Origin: Ruthenibacterium lactatiformans
GTDB lineage: Bacteria > Bacillota > Clostridia > Oscillospirales > Ruminococcaceae
NCBI RefSeq assembly: GCF_000949455.1
Contig: NZ_JXXK01000001.1
Coordinates: forward strand, 248,001-312,000
Direction of reading: 5' to 3'
DNA length: 64,000 bases
Of this stretch, positions 18,023 through 25,741 are shown piece by piece. Both the position numbers and the translations under genes were made by a program. Below the pieces are notes generated by a model. The model was not told the DNA's origin. It saw only the letters and a list, made by a program, of their open reading frames with translations, and did not search any database. Each line of letters begins with the position of its first letter. The first letter of the stretch is position 1.

Positions 18023-18060
18023 ATAAGGACGCGGTTTTCAAAATAACCGCGTCCTTATTT
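18023..18060. terminator. Terminator of the AraC regulator gene
   Basis: AAGGACGCGGTT pairs with AACCGCGTCCTT, flanked by A-rich and T-rich runs, just beyond the end of the regulator gene and just upstream of the rhaB promoter. Confidence 0.85.
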
Positions 18061-18067
18061 CGCATAT

Positions 18068-19048
18068 TCATGTTGCATTTTCTGTTTTCCACAATTCTGA
18101 CCGGTATTCCTTGGGGCTTTTGCCATACCGCCGCCGGAACACACGGTGGAAATAGCTGGTGTTGTCATACCCGACCGCGGCGCAGACCTCCTGTATGGTG
18201 AGCCGCGTCTCCCGCAGCAGACGCGCCGCTTTGTCCAGCCGCTTGTGCAGCAGAAGCTCCTTGAAGGTGCTTCCCGTGGCACGCTTCACTTCCGCACTCA
18301 GATAAGGCAGACCCACATGAAATGCAGCCGCCACATCGGTGAGGCTCGCCGCACGGTAGTTCTCTTCGATTTCCCGTAGCGCGGCCTCCACCATCGGGCT
18401 GCGGATGCTGCCGTTCCGGGACATGTCAATGCATTCCGTATAATGCATCAGCTGCAGCAGCAAAAGCCCCATCGTCACCTGATTGATACGCCGGGCACCC
18501 GGCTGGCGGTTCACCAACGTCCACACCATATTCTCCACAAGATTCTGCACCGGTAGCACCTCCCGCACCCGAAAATGCAGATAGCTGACGGCAGCCCCTC
18601 CGGTGTACAGTTCCCCCAGTAAAAAACGCGAAAGAACATTGTCCATCCCCGCCATATTGAACGCCTCGTCAAAGAACTGGGGCAGCACAATAAAATTGAC
18701 GGCGATATCGCCCGCGTCCGCCCGCTGGATGGCATGGCTCGCGTGCCGGTTCAGGAACAAAAGCTCCCCGGCCTCCAGCGTCACAAGCGCATCCCCGTCG
18801 ATGCGGTGCACCGTTTTTCCACGGCACATATACATGATCTCCACATAATTGTGGCTGTGCCTCGGAAACGGTGCGAAGCGCGTATGGGGGCGGATGGACA
18901 TCAGCTTTCCCTTCTCCAGCATCTTTGCCGCATCCACCTCAAACGCACGGCCCGAGGCGTACAGCGCCCGGTCCACACCACGGCCCTGCAGCAGCTCCCG
19001 TTCTTCCTCAGTGATCTGCGACAGACGCTGCAGCAGGACTGCATCCAT
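18068..19048 (-). CDS. AraC-family regulator, probable rhamnose regulator
   Basis: A 326-residue protein with an N-terminal cupin domain (HTRFAPFPRHSHNYVEIMY, then LEAGELLFLNRHASHAI) and two C-terminal helix-turn-helix motifs in the last 100 residues (LTDVAAAFHVGLPYLSAEVKR and TIQEVCAAVGYDNTSYFHRVF, ending RRRYGKSPKEYR). GGGAG precedes the chosen ATG; a longer in-frame form would cover the promoter. It lies directly upstream of rhaBAD in the same direction, separated by a terminator, so a role as rhamnose-responsive activator is likely but inferred from position. Confidence 0.85.
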   Translation of the reverse strand: MDAVLLQRLSQITEEERELLQGRGVDRALYASGRAFEVDAAKMLEKGKLMSIRPHTRFAPFPRHSHNYVEIMYMCRGKTVHRIDGDALVTLEAGELLFLNRHASHAIQRADAGDIAVNFIVLPQFFDEAFNMAGMDNVLSRFLLGELYTGGAAVSYLHFRVREVLPVQNLVENMVWTLVNRQPGARRINQVTMGLLLLQLMHYTECIDMSRNGSIRSPMVEAALREIEENYRAASLTDVAAAFHVGLPYLSAEVKRATGSTFKELLLHKRLDKAARLLRETRLTIQEVCAAVGYDNTSYFHRVFRRRYGKSPKEYRSELWKTENAT

Positions 19049-19090
19049 TCGTATCACTCCCCGCGCATCCTGAATCGTCAGCTTTTCTTT

Positions 19091-19119
19091 ATCATACAGG
19101 GTAAGAACGGCAGATGCAA
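19091..19119 (-). promoter_or_regulatory. Promoter of the AraC regulator
   Basis: TTGCAT (19119-19114), a 17-bp spacer and TATGAT (19096-19091) on the minus strand. Confidence 0.65.
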
Positions 19120-19146
19120 GACCAGCCTGTGGAAATCTGCCGCGAT

Positions 19147-19341
19147 TCAATCCCTGGTGCCTGCATCAGCCTGCGCTTCTTCATCCTCTTTCTGCGCAGC
19201 ATTTTCCACCTTTTCCAGAAAAGCATCCACGAATCTGTCCTCTATCTTTTTGTAGGCCAACACCGTCCCTTGTTCAATTTTCCTGTAAAGGCCAACAACC
19301 TTGCGCGCGAGCGCCGGTGTTTTTAATCTGTATTCGGGCAT
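19147..19341 (-). CDS. Small conserved protein with lysine/valine-rich helix
   Basis: A 64-residue protein beginning MPEYRLKTPALARKVV and continuing with a helical segment in which the KKIED unit recurs in a looser form (YRKIEQGTVLAYKKIEDRFVDAF), then an acidic tail. It resembles small Clostridia proteins with repeats of this type, of unknown role. It is the last gene of a three-gene unit with the 39- and 126-residue genes upstream; the next gap is 16 bp. No function can be given. Confidence 0.6.
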   Translation of the reverse strand: MPEYRLKTPALARKVVGLYRKIEQGTVLAYKKIEDRFVDAFLEKVENAAQKEDEEAQADAGTRD

Positions 19342-19357
19342 TTCCCATCTTCCTTTC

Positions 19358-19477
19358 TTACCGCATGGTGCGCAGTTCATCCACAAGCTCCGACAGCTGC
19401 GCCGGCGAAAACGTACTGCCGAGCATCATCGAAAGCCCTATCAGGCCCATAAATAAATCTTTCTTTCTGATGTGCAT
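19358..19477 (-). CDS. Short peptide gene, 39 residues
   Basis: The reading frame begins MHIRKKDLFMGLIG and has a hydrophobic N-terminal half (a possible membrane or amphipathic helix), then SPAQLSELVDEL. GAGGAAAG lies just before the ATG. It sits between two genes of the same direction with short gaps, which supports translation. A longer in-frame version exists but has arginine-rich sequence typical of non-coding frames. Function unknown. Confidence 0.45.
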   Translation of the reverse strand: MHIRKKDLFMGLIGLSMMLGSTFSPAQLSELVDELRTMR

Positions 19478-19545
19478 TTTCTTTCCTCTTTTCTTTTTTA
19501 CAATCAATCTTATAAACGGCGGCCGTCCGCCTGTTCCGCCACCGC

Positions 19546-19926
19546 TTACTCCTTTATGCCGCGGCACAGCGGAATCAGACACAGAAGCAGAACGATTCCT
19601 GCAAAGCCAACCGCGACGCCCGGCACCAGCATGCCCCAAAGCATGGTCATGCACATACCCGTTCCCAGTGCAAGTGTGCCCGCCAGCCCAATCAAGCCCC
19701 GAATCAGACTACGCCCACTGAAATGCCGCACGGCCGGCTTGCCTGACATAATACGATGCAGCACCCACGCCCACAGCAGCACGCCTATCCCTGCCGCCCC
19801 GGTCCATACGCCCTGTACTGCAGCGCCCCACTCCGGCAGCAGGCACATGCACATTCCCAGTGCAAAAAGGCCTGCGCCCGGCACACACAGAAACATCGTG
19901 ATCAAATCTCTCTTTTTCATATCCAT
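19546..19926 (-). CDS. Small membrane protein with four hydrophobic segments
   Basis: A 126-residue protein with hydrophobic stretches at about 9-30, 36-56, 72-95 and 98-120, rich in Gly, Met and Leu, a lysine-rich start (MDMKKRD) and a loop with HRIMSGKPAVRHFSGR. GGAAGG precedes the ATG. It heads the unit with the 39- and 64-residue genes. No family is recognised; it could be a small stress or sensing membrane protein. Confidence 0.6.
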   Translation of the reverse strand: MDMKKRDLITMFLCVPGAGLFALGMCMCLLPEWGAAVQGVWTGAAGIGVLLWAWVLHRIMSGKPAVRHFSGRSLIRGLIGLAGTLALGTGMCMTMLWGMLVPGVAVGFAGIVLLLCLIPLCRGIKE

Positions 19927-20042
19927 ATCATCCTTCCGGCAAAATTCATGAGCTTTCGCTCACGTTCTGCACATGATTTTACAGTGTGTATGTTCGGGAA
20001 ATATTCAAAAATTGTTTTTGAAATATTAAACAGCAAAACAGA

Positions 20043-20070
20043 AGGGCATCTTCCTGAAAGAAGATGCCCT
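20043..20070 (-). terminator. Terminator after the 267-residue gene
   Basis: GGGCATCTTC pairs with GAAGATGCCC around a 6-nt loop, with T-rich sequence beyond it on the minus strand. Confidence 0.75.
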
Positions 20071-20092
20071 GCAAAAAATATGCTGCTGTGCT

Positions 20093-20896
20093 TTACTCGT
20101 CCGCTGTTGCCTTTGTCTGAGCCTGTTCGGCGGACAGACGGTTGATCGCACAGAAGTAATCGCAGAATTCGGCTGCGGTTTCACCCTGGTCTGTACCATC
20201 CATAACGCCGCACATATCCAGCAATATCCGCTGCATAACACGGCTGGAGAAATATTTGAAGACCACCTTTCCCCAGCGCGGTACAAACTCTTCCTGTTCA
20301 AAATAATTCCAGTATGGCAACATACTGCCGGACGGCAGATAAAGCTTGTATCTGTCGTGCGCCCTGATCATACCCTCCCGGCAGTAAGCGCCCCAAAAAT
20401 CGTCCCGCACCATGAAAGCTCCCAAAATACGGCGTTCCTTCTCTTCACAGCCCGTCTCCAGAGTTGTCAGCAGACACGCCGAATTCGGCTTGAGCCTGCT
20501 GGGGATACGCGGCCTGTCCTTGGAGTAGCCGCTCAAATAGAAGCCTGTGGATACCGCGTCGGCTTCTGCCGCCGCTTTGGCTTCCTTCCACGGGATGTCA
20601 AAAGCCGCCTGCGAATACGGCGTAACTTTCATGGAGCGTATTTTCCCGAGCCGCTCCTGCCGTTCCAGTTCCTTTTGTCTTTCCGCACGTTCCGCCCGCA
20701 GCCTTCGTTCATATCCTGCCCGTATCTCATTTTGCTTTCCTGCGTCCTTCAGGGTCAGAAAGCGGGAAAATGCGTCCGGATACTGAAACCGTTTTTCCCC
20801 CTGGGCAAAGTCTATCGTAATGATATTCCCCGAAAGACCGGTTATCACGCCCGTTCCAAAAGCGTTGTGCCTGACCGGTTGTCCCAGCAACTGCAT
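20093..20896 (-). CDS. Conserved hypothetical protein with N-terminal Tudor/SH3-like domain
   Basis: A 267-residue protein. Residues 6-45 (VRHNAFGTGVITGLSGNIITIDF) have the form of the small Tudor-like barrel seen at the C-terminus of UvrD-type helicases and in CarD-like proteins. Residues 60-85 form an Arg/Glu-rich helix, and the C-terminal 170 residues contain an unassigned domain with many aromatic residues (DFWGAYCREGMIRAHDRYKLY). It lies 60 bp after the L25 gene in the same direction and may be co-transcribed. It starts at an ATG preceded by AGGGAGG. Its role is unknown; an RNA- or DNA-linked role is only a guess from the N-terminal fold. Confidence 0.6.
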   Translation of the reverse strand: MQLLGQPVRHNAFGTGVITGLSGNIITIDFAQGEKRFQYPDAFSRFLTLKDAGKQNEIRAGYERRLRAERAERQKELERQERLGKIRSMKVTPYSQAAFDIPWKEAKAAAEADAVSTGFYLSGYSKDRPRIPSRLKPNSACLLTTLETGCEEKERRILGAFMVRDDFWGAYCREGMIRAHDRYKLYLPSGSMLPYWNYFEQEEFVPRWGKVVFKYFSSRVMQRILLDMCGVMDGTDQGETAAEFCDYFCAINRLSAEQAQTKATADE

Positions 20897-20956
20897 TGTT
20901 CTCCTCCCTTGCTGATATAAAAAGCCATCCCGCAGCCGTAATGCCGCACATCCGTG

Positions 20957-21532
20957 TTATTCCTCTGTTTGCTTTGCCGCGCGGGACGGGCCGCGCGTTT
21001 TATCGCTGATGCGAAGAACGATCTCCGTTTTGTCTGCTTGCAGATCCAATTTCCCGCTGTTGAGTTCCGGGATATCTCCGACCGTCAGCACCGTACCGCA
21101 GGGCATTCCCTCAACATCCACCGTTATCGTATCAATCATATCTTCCGGCAGGGACGCATATGGGATCTCCATAAGCATCCTTTCCAGTGCATCCGTCACC
21201 TTTTCCGTATTTGTCAAAAAAATATGGATGACACTGTTCACTTTTTGATCCGCCTGCAGAGCTTGAAAGCTGAGATGCAGAATATCATTGTTCAGCAGAT
21301 TTACCGCCTTTTCCTTGATCTGCACCGGTATCTGCTGTCCGTCAAGCACAATTTTCAGCTTGCTTCCTTCCCGCTTCTGCTCCACCAGCCTGCGCGCGTC
21401 GGCTTCCTCAAGCTGGAGCGCCAGCGCTTCGCGCAAAGGGCCGCCGAAAACACTTCCCGGAACAAGCCCCAGCCGTCTCAGCTTTTTTGCTTTCACGGCA
21501 AAATCTCTTTTTTCCACTGTGATCATGTCCAT
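20957..21532 (-). CDS. Ribosomal protein L25, Ctc type
   Basis: A 191-residue member of the bL25/Ctc family, which binds 5S rRNA and in Firmicutes is often a general stress protein. The N-terminal L25 domain (about 1-90, with LRRLGLVPGSVFG as the usual motif near the start) is followed by the TL5/Ctc C-terminal beta domain (SVIHIFL to VLTVGDIPELNSGKL). The start has GGGAGG at 9 bp. It has its own promoter and a leader of about 165 nt with a strong hairpin. Confidence 0.88.
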   Translation of the reverse strand: MDMITVEKRDFAVKAKKLRRLGLVPGSVFGGPLREALALQLEEADARRLVEQKREGSKLKIVLDGQQIPVQIKEKAVNLLNNDILHLSFQALQADQKVNSVIHIFLTNTEKVTDALERMLMEIPYASLPEDMIDTITVDVEGMPCGTVLTVGDIPELNSGKLDLQADKTEIVLRISDKTRGPSRAAKQTEE

Positions 21533-21613
21533 CGTGTTGTTCCTCCCAATCAGATTTTATATATTTAACCGGTATACAGTGCATACCGGCCGTCGGCTGT
21601 TTTTGGATGGATA

Positions 21614-21674
21614 ATAAAAAAAGAAGAGCTTCTTCATATGGCACCACGCGGCGCAATACTAAAAGCCCTTCTTG
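21614..21674 (-). terminator. Hairpin terminator: end of the GH3 unit and leader of the L25 gene
   Basis: On the minus strand GAAGGGCTTTT pairs with the later AGAAGCTCTTC, enclosing a second small stem (GCGCC/GGTGC), and is followed by seven T. It lies 100 bp beyond the GH3 stop but downstream of the L25 promoter, so it can end GH3 read-through and could also attenuate L25. Confidence 0.7.
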
Positions 21675-21706
21675 ATAAGACGGTTCTTTTCCTATTCGTT
21701 TTATAT

Positions 21707-21735
21707 AGTATAGCACAGACCAAATACAAATGCAA
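21707..21735 (-). promoter_or_regulatory. Promoter of the L25 leader
   Basis: TTGCAT (21735-21730), a 17-bp spacer and TATACT (21712-21707) on the minus strand. Transcription would begin near 21700, giving a leader of about 165 nt. Confidence 0.65.
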
Positions 21736-21771
21736 CCATAGTTCCGTTTATACGGCTCCTCCCGCACGCGA

Positions 21772-23517
21772 TCAGAGCCTTGTATCCCACATACCGCAAA
21801 ATGCGTCCACCGGGCTGTTTCCTTTGAATTCCGATTTTCCTGTAATCTTTTCCACAGCCTGCCGGATCGCTTCACGGGAGCCGTTGTAGGTATTGATGCA
21901 GACAGGCACCATAGGCACGTCATATAAATGAAACGGATTTGCCACGCTGATAAACACAGTGGGTTTTTCAGCCGCATACCAGGGAATCTCCGGGCCCATC
22001 GGGATGCTCCAGTGCAGATTGCGCTCGTTTGTGGTGGAAAAACTTTGCACATCTGCAATAACAAATACTACATCGTATTTTTTTCGAAATTCCAGCACCG
22101 GGATATCCGCCAGCACCTTTTTGCCGTTGATGCCCTTGGGCGTCAAGTATTTGAAAGGATTCAGCCTATAGACTTCTACCGAAAACCCCTGCTTTTCCAA
22201 TTCCTGTGCTAGATACTCCCTCACCTTGTCCGCTTTGCCCAAAACCCGTGCCGCGAGAGAAACGCTGGACACCGAATAAAGGATTGCCCGTTTGTGGGCC
22301 TGCGGCGTTATGGGGAGCTGCGCCCTGCTGTTCTTCACCAGCGTGATCGAGCGGTCGATGATACGGGCTGCGGCCGCACGGTGCTCCGGACATCCAATGA
22401 CAGACAGGCCTTCCTCCGCCGGCATCAGCGCATTTGTACGTTGTTTTTCGTGCAGCCGCAGCATTGCTTTGAACGCCAGAACGCGCAGTACCGCTTCATC
22501 CAGCCGTTCCTGCGTCAGTTGGCCGGACTCCAGCCCCTCCCGCATGAACCGCAGATCCTCGTCATGGTCGCGATAGTATAAAATCATATCGCAGCCGCTC
22601 TGCACGGCAATGGGCAGGAACTCACTGCGCCGCATTTTTCCTGTGAGGCCCACCATGTGTGTCGCGTCGGTGATGATAAGCCCGTTGAAGCCCAGCTTTT
22701 CACGCAGAAGGCCCTGCAGAAGTTCCGGTGCCACCGTGGCGGGCATAATCTCCTCGTCCCGTATGCCGGGCCGCAGCTTGCGGGAATAGGCAGGCTGCTG
22801 GATATGCCCCACCATGATGCTGGGTACACCCGCGCCGATCATTCCCTGGTACACCTTCCCGTAGGAGGCATCCCATTCCTCGCAGGTACAGTCATTTACC
22901 GTAGTGACAATATGCTGGTCCCTGTCATCACAGCCGTCACCGGGAAAATGCTTCATGCAGCAGGCGACGCCTGCCTCGTTTGCCCCTTTCATGTAAGCGA
23001 GGGCCATCTCCAGCACAGTGTCTGGATTGCTGCCGAAACAGCGCGTAGGAATAACACAGTTGCGCCAGTTCCGGTCAATATCCACAACTGGGGCAAACGT
23101 CCAGTTGCAGCCCACCGCCGCCGCCTCGCGGCAACCGTACAGTCCCATCTCATAAGCGCTGCGGGTATCTCCTGTGGCCGCGCATGCAATGCCTTCCCCG
23201 ATTTTTGTGCCGCCTGTCATTGCACCGTTACCGCCCGCCTCCACATTGGCTGCGATGAGCAGCGGGATTCGGCTGTTTTTTTGTGCCGCCGCGTTTTGTC
23301 TGTACAGTTCCCGGGGCTTGCGGTTATTGTAGCGCAGGCCGCCGGATGGATATCTTCCAAGCAGTGCGGCGGTCTGCTTCCCGGTGTCGTTCCACAGCAT
23401 ATCCACAAACAGCTGGGCGATTTTTTCTTCCTGTGTCATGGCATTGAACGTGTCGTTTACCCAGCGTACGGCGTTATCGTCCAAATCGAATGGCTTGGCG
23501 CGCATATCAAAACTCAT
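21772..23517 (-). CDS. Glycoside hydrolase family 3 protein (beta-N-acetylhexosaminidase type)
   Basis: A 581-residue enzyme with the GH3 TIM barrel (about 20-360) and a following alpha/beta domain. The motif KHFPGDG followed by DDRDQH is the NagZ-type His/Asp acid-base loop, and LIITDATHMVG supplies the nucleophile Asp. There is no signal peptide, so it probably acts in the cytoplasm, as in muropeptide recycling, or on imported amino-sugar glycosides. GGGAGG precedes the ATG. It is 27 bp after the YhgE-like gene and is probably the third gene of that operon. The substrate is inferred from the family. Confidence 0.85.
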   Translation of the reverse strand: MSFDMRAKPFDLDDNAVRWVNDTFNAMTQEEKIAQLFVDMLWNDTGKQTAALLGRYPSGGLRYNNRKPRELYRQNAAAQKNSRIPLLIAANVEAGGNGAMTGGTKIGEGIACAATGDTRSAYEMGLYGCREAAAVGCNWTFAPVVDIDRNWRNCVIPTRCFGSNPDTVLEMALAYMKGANEAGVACCMKHFPGDGCDDRDQHIVTTVNDCTCEEWDASYGKVYQGMIGAGVPSIMVGHIQQPAYSRKLRPGIRDEEIMPATVAPELLQGLLREKLGFNGLIITDATHMVGLTGKMRRSEFLPIAVQSGCDMILYYRDHDEDLRFMREGLESGQLTQERLDEAVLRVLAFKAMLRLHEKQRTNALMPAEEGLSVIGCPEHRAAAARIIDRSITLVKNSRAQLPITPQAHKRAILYSVSSVSLAARVLGKADKVREYLAQELEKQGFSVEVYRLNPFKYLTPKGINGKKVLADIPVLEFRKKYDVVFVIADVQSFSTTNERNLHWSIPMGPEIPWYAAEKPTVFISVANPFHLYDVPMVPVCINTYNGSREAIRQAVEKITGKSEFKGNSPVDAFCGMWDTRL

Positions 23518-23544
23518 ATCGTGTCCTCCCGTACGGCGTCATCC

Positions 23545-25725
23545 TCATTGAAACAGAGCCAGCAGCCGCTGCCACAAGCTGAGCGTCTGTGCCTCCTGCG
23601 CCGGTGCCCGCCGCGCCTCCGCTTCTTCAATGGCCGGCGTCGTCATTACAAACTGCACGGCGTCTACCTGCGTGTTTTTTTCGCTTACAAATGAGCATAT
23701 CTCATAATCCGCACCTGTAAAGCCGTCAATCAGCTCGTCTATCTTATCATTGAGCTGGCTGTCCATATCGCTTGTACGGCCGCGCAGCTCCCCAGTGCCT
23801 TCGGCCAGCTCACTGCTGCCGCCCGCAAGCCGGGCCGCGCCGTCGGTCAGCGACCGAGACCCCTGCTGTAAGCTGGCCGCACCGCCCGATACCTGGGCCG
23901 CACCCGCCTGTAATCGGGCTGTGCCGTCCGCCACTTGAGACGCAGCCCGAGCTGCGCTGTCCACTCCATTTGTATATTGCAGCAGGCCCTGGTAAAATGC
24001 GTCAAATCCTGTCAGCTGCGTTGCCAGTGTATTCAGCGGCTTGATCAAAGCACTGTCCGCCCCAGTCGCCTGCTCTACCGCGGCGGCAATCTCGCTCTGG
24101 ACAGCATCGCCCGCCATTGCAGACTCGATATTCATAGCGATAAGTCCCTGTACTTCGTCACTGACCATCTGCCCGTCAATCTGCTGCTGAATGGCCGCCT
24201 GGGTCTCCGGCATTGCCATCACGGCGTCCACTTGCTTTTGCACCTCGTTCTCCACCTGCGTATCGATCTGCTGCTGCACCTCCGGCGAGACCATCGCTGT
24301 GTCCGTCACCGTTTCCAGCAGGGCTTCTCTTTCCGAAGCAGCAAGCGCCGCGGCGGCGCCCCTTTTTTCCTCTTCCGTCATATTTTCTGCGCCGGGTTGG
24401 GTGCACACATTCTCGTAGGCAGCCGAAAAGATCTGTTCCTCCGTGATGCTTGCCTTTACCTGTTCACGTATGGCGGCGGTCACGCCGTCCCGAATCGGCT
24501 GTTCCTGTTTGCGCACCTCTGCTTCCGCCTGTGCGCGGGCGGCCCGAGTTGCCTGCTGCTCCACTTGTACCTGTACAGCAGCTGTCACTTCTGCCGTCAC
24601 TTTTGCGCGGGCCTCTTCCGTTGCGGCTTTCAGCGCCGCGCCGCCGATTTGCTGCTGTACATCCGCCAAAACGGCGGCATAGTTTTCGCGCGTCATTGGG
24701 GTATAGCTGAGACCGGTCCGCGTCAGTAGGTTCTCCAGCTGCGTGTTGGCCGCAGAAAGGAGCGAATCGAAAATCGTGCCCGCGCCGCTTTGCAGCGCCG
24801 CGCTCTGTCCCGCCAGCAGCGACAGGCCGCTGGACAGCTCGCTTGTTCCGCCCGCAAGCCCGGCCGCTCCGCCGCTTAGTGTGTTTGCGCCTGCCACAAG
24901 GCTGGCAGCGCCTGAGGCGACGGCAGCCGCGCCGCTGTTCAGTTCCTGCGCTCCGGCTGCCAGTTCTTTCGCACCATCGTCCAGCTCCTGCGCGCCGTCC
25001 TGCAAGTCGTCGATCTGCCCGTCCAGCTCACTGGTGTCCGGCTTTTCCATATGAATCGCCAAGGGGACGGCATTCAAGGAAATACCCTCCATAGAGAAAT
25101 CCGTCACATCCGTCTCGATGGTGAAAGAAAGATCCTGCCCCGGCAGCTTCATATAGCTCAGTTGCTTGTCAGCGCCCACATTTGCCTCTGTCGCGCCTTC
25201 GGTCTGGATATTGCGGCACTTCACGGTGTCCAGCAGCACTGTGGCCTGGACCATGTAGGCCTCATAGAAATCGCCGTCCGCCAATTTGTTTTTCGTGACG
25301 GATCCGCTGATTACCAAATGTCCGTTGGCCCCGGCAAGCTCATCGGCTGCGACGTTTTTTCCATCCAGCATATAGGCAACAGAGATATTCCAAGGAAGCT
25401 GCGCATCCTTCAGGTTCGCTTGATAATAGAACGTACCTGCCTCCGCGGACACTGTGACAGAGTCCCCATCCAGTGAAATGTCCGCTTCACTCGTCAGATT
25501 GCGCACCGAGGAATAGGCGCCGTAGTCCCGTATCTCCGTCTTGCCGTCCAGGGCAAACATATTGACAATATATATGTCTGCCACACTGCCGTCTCCAGCG
25601 AGGCTCACATATACATTTTCTTCTTTTTCGGTATTTGCCGTTTCCGCATAAACAGGAGCCACACAGGCTGCAGCTACACATAGTGCGGCCGTCAATGCCG
25701 CCACGCGTTGAATGAGGCGTTTCAT
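23545..25725 (-). CDS. Secreted YhgE/Pip-like protein with Gly-Ala heptad repeats
   Basis: A 726-residue exported protein: signal peptide (MKRLIQRVAALTAALCVAAACVAPVYA), a beta-rich N-terminal domain to about residue 240, then two blocks of LxxGAxxLxxG repeats (about 235-315 and 600-670) around a long Gln/Glu/Ala helix. Such repeats are known from YhgE/Pip-family and RND-associated proteins of Firmicutes and form long coiled rods. AGGAGG stands 10 bp before the ATG. The gene directly follows the MMPL transporter and may be its extracytoplasmic partner. Function is inferred from neighbourhood. Confidence 0.75.
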   Translation of the reverse strand: MKRLIQRVAALTAALCVAAACVAPVYAETANTEKEENVYVSLAGDGSVADIYIVNMFALDGKTEIRDYGAYSSVRNLTSEADISLDGDSVTVSAEAGTFYYQANLKDAQLPWNISVAYMLDGKNVAADELAGANGHLVISGSVTKNKLADGDFYEAYMVQATVLLDTVKCRNIQTEGATEANVGADKQLSYMKLPGQDLSFTIETDVTDFSMEGISLNAVPLAIHMEKPDTSELDGQIDDLQDGAQELDDGAKELAAGAQELNSGAAAVASGAASLVAGANTLSGGAAGLAGGTSELSSGLSLLAGQSAALQSGAGTIFDSLLSAANTQLENLLTRTGLSYTPMTRENYAAVLADVQQQIGGAALKAATEEARAKVTAEVTAAVQVQVEQQATRAARAQAEAEVRKQEQPIRDGVTAAIREQVKASITEEQIFSAAYENVCTQPGAENMTEEEKRGAAAALAASEREALLETVTDTAMVSPEVQQQIDTQVENEVQKQVDAVMAMPETQAAIQQQIDGQMVSDEVQGLIAMNIESAMAGDAVQSEIAAAVEQATGADSALIKPLNTLATQLTGFDAFYQGLLQYTNGVDSAARAASQVADGTARLQAGAAQVSGGAASLQQGSRSLTDGAARLAGGSSELAEGTGELRGRTSDMDSQLNDKIDELIDGFTGADYEICSFVSEKNTQVDAVQFVMTTPAIEEAEARRAPAQEAQTLSLWQRLLALFQ

Positions 25726-25741
25726 AATGGAATATCCTCCT

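Noticed and set aside
21660..21700. CTTATCAAGA in the L25 leader as the start of a SAM riboswitch
   Set aside because: The other conserved S-box parts are missing, and L25 is not a sulfur gene.
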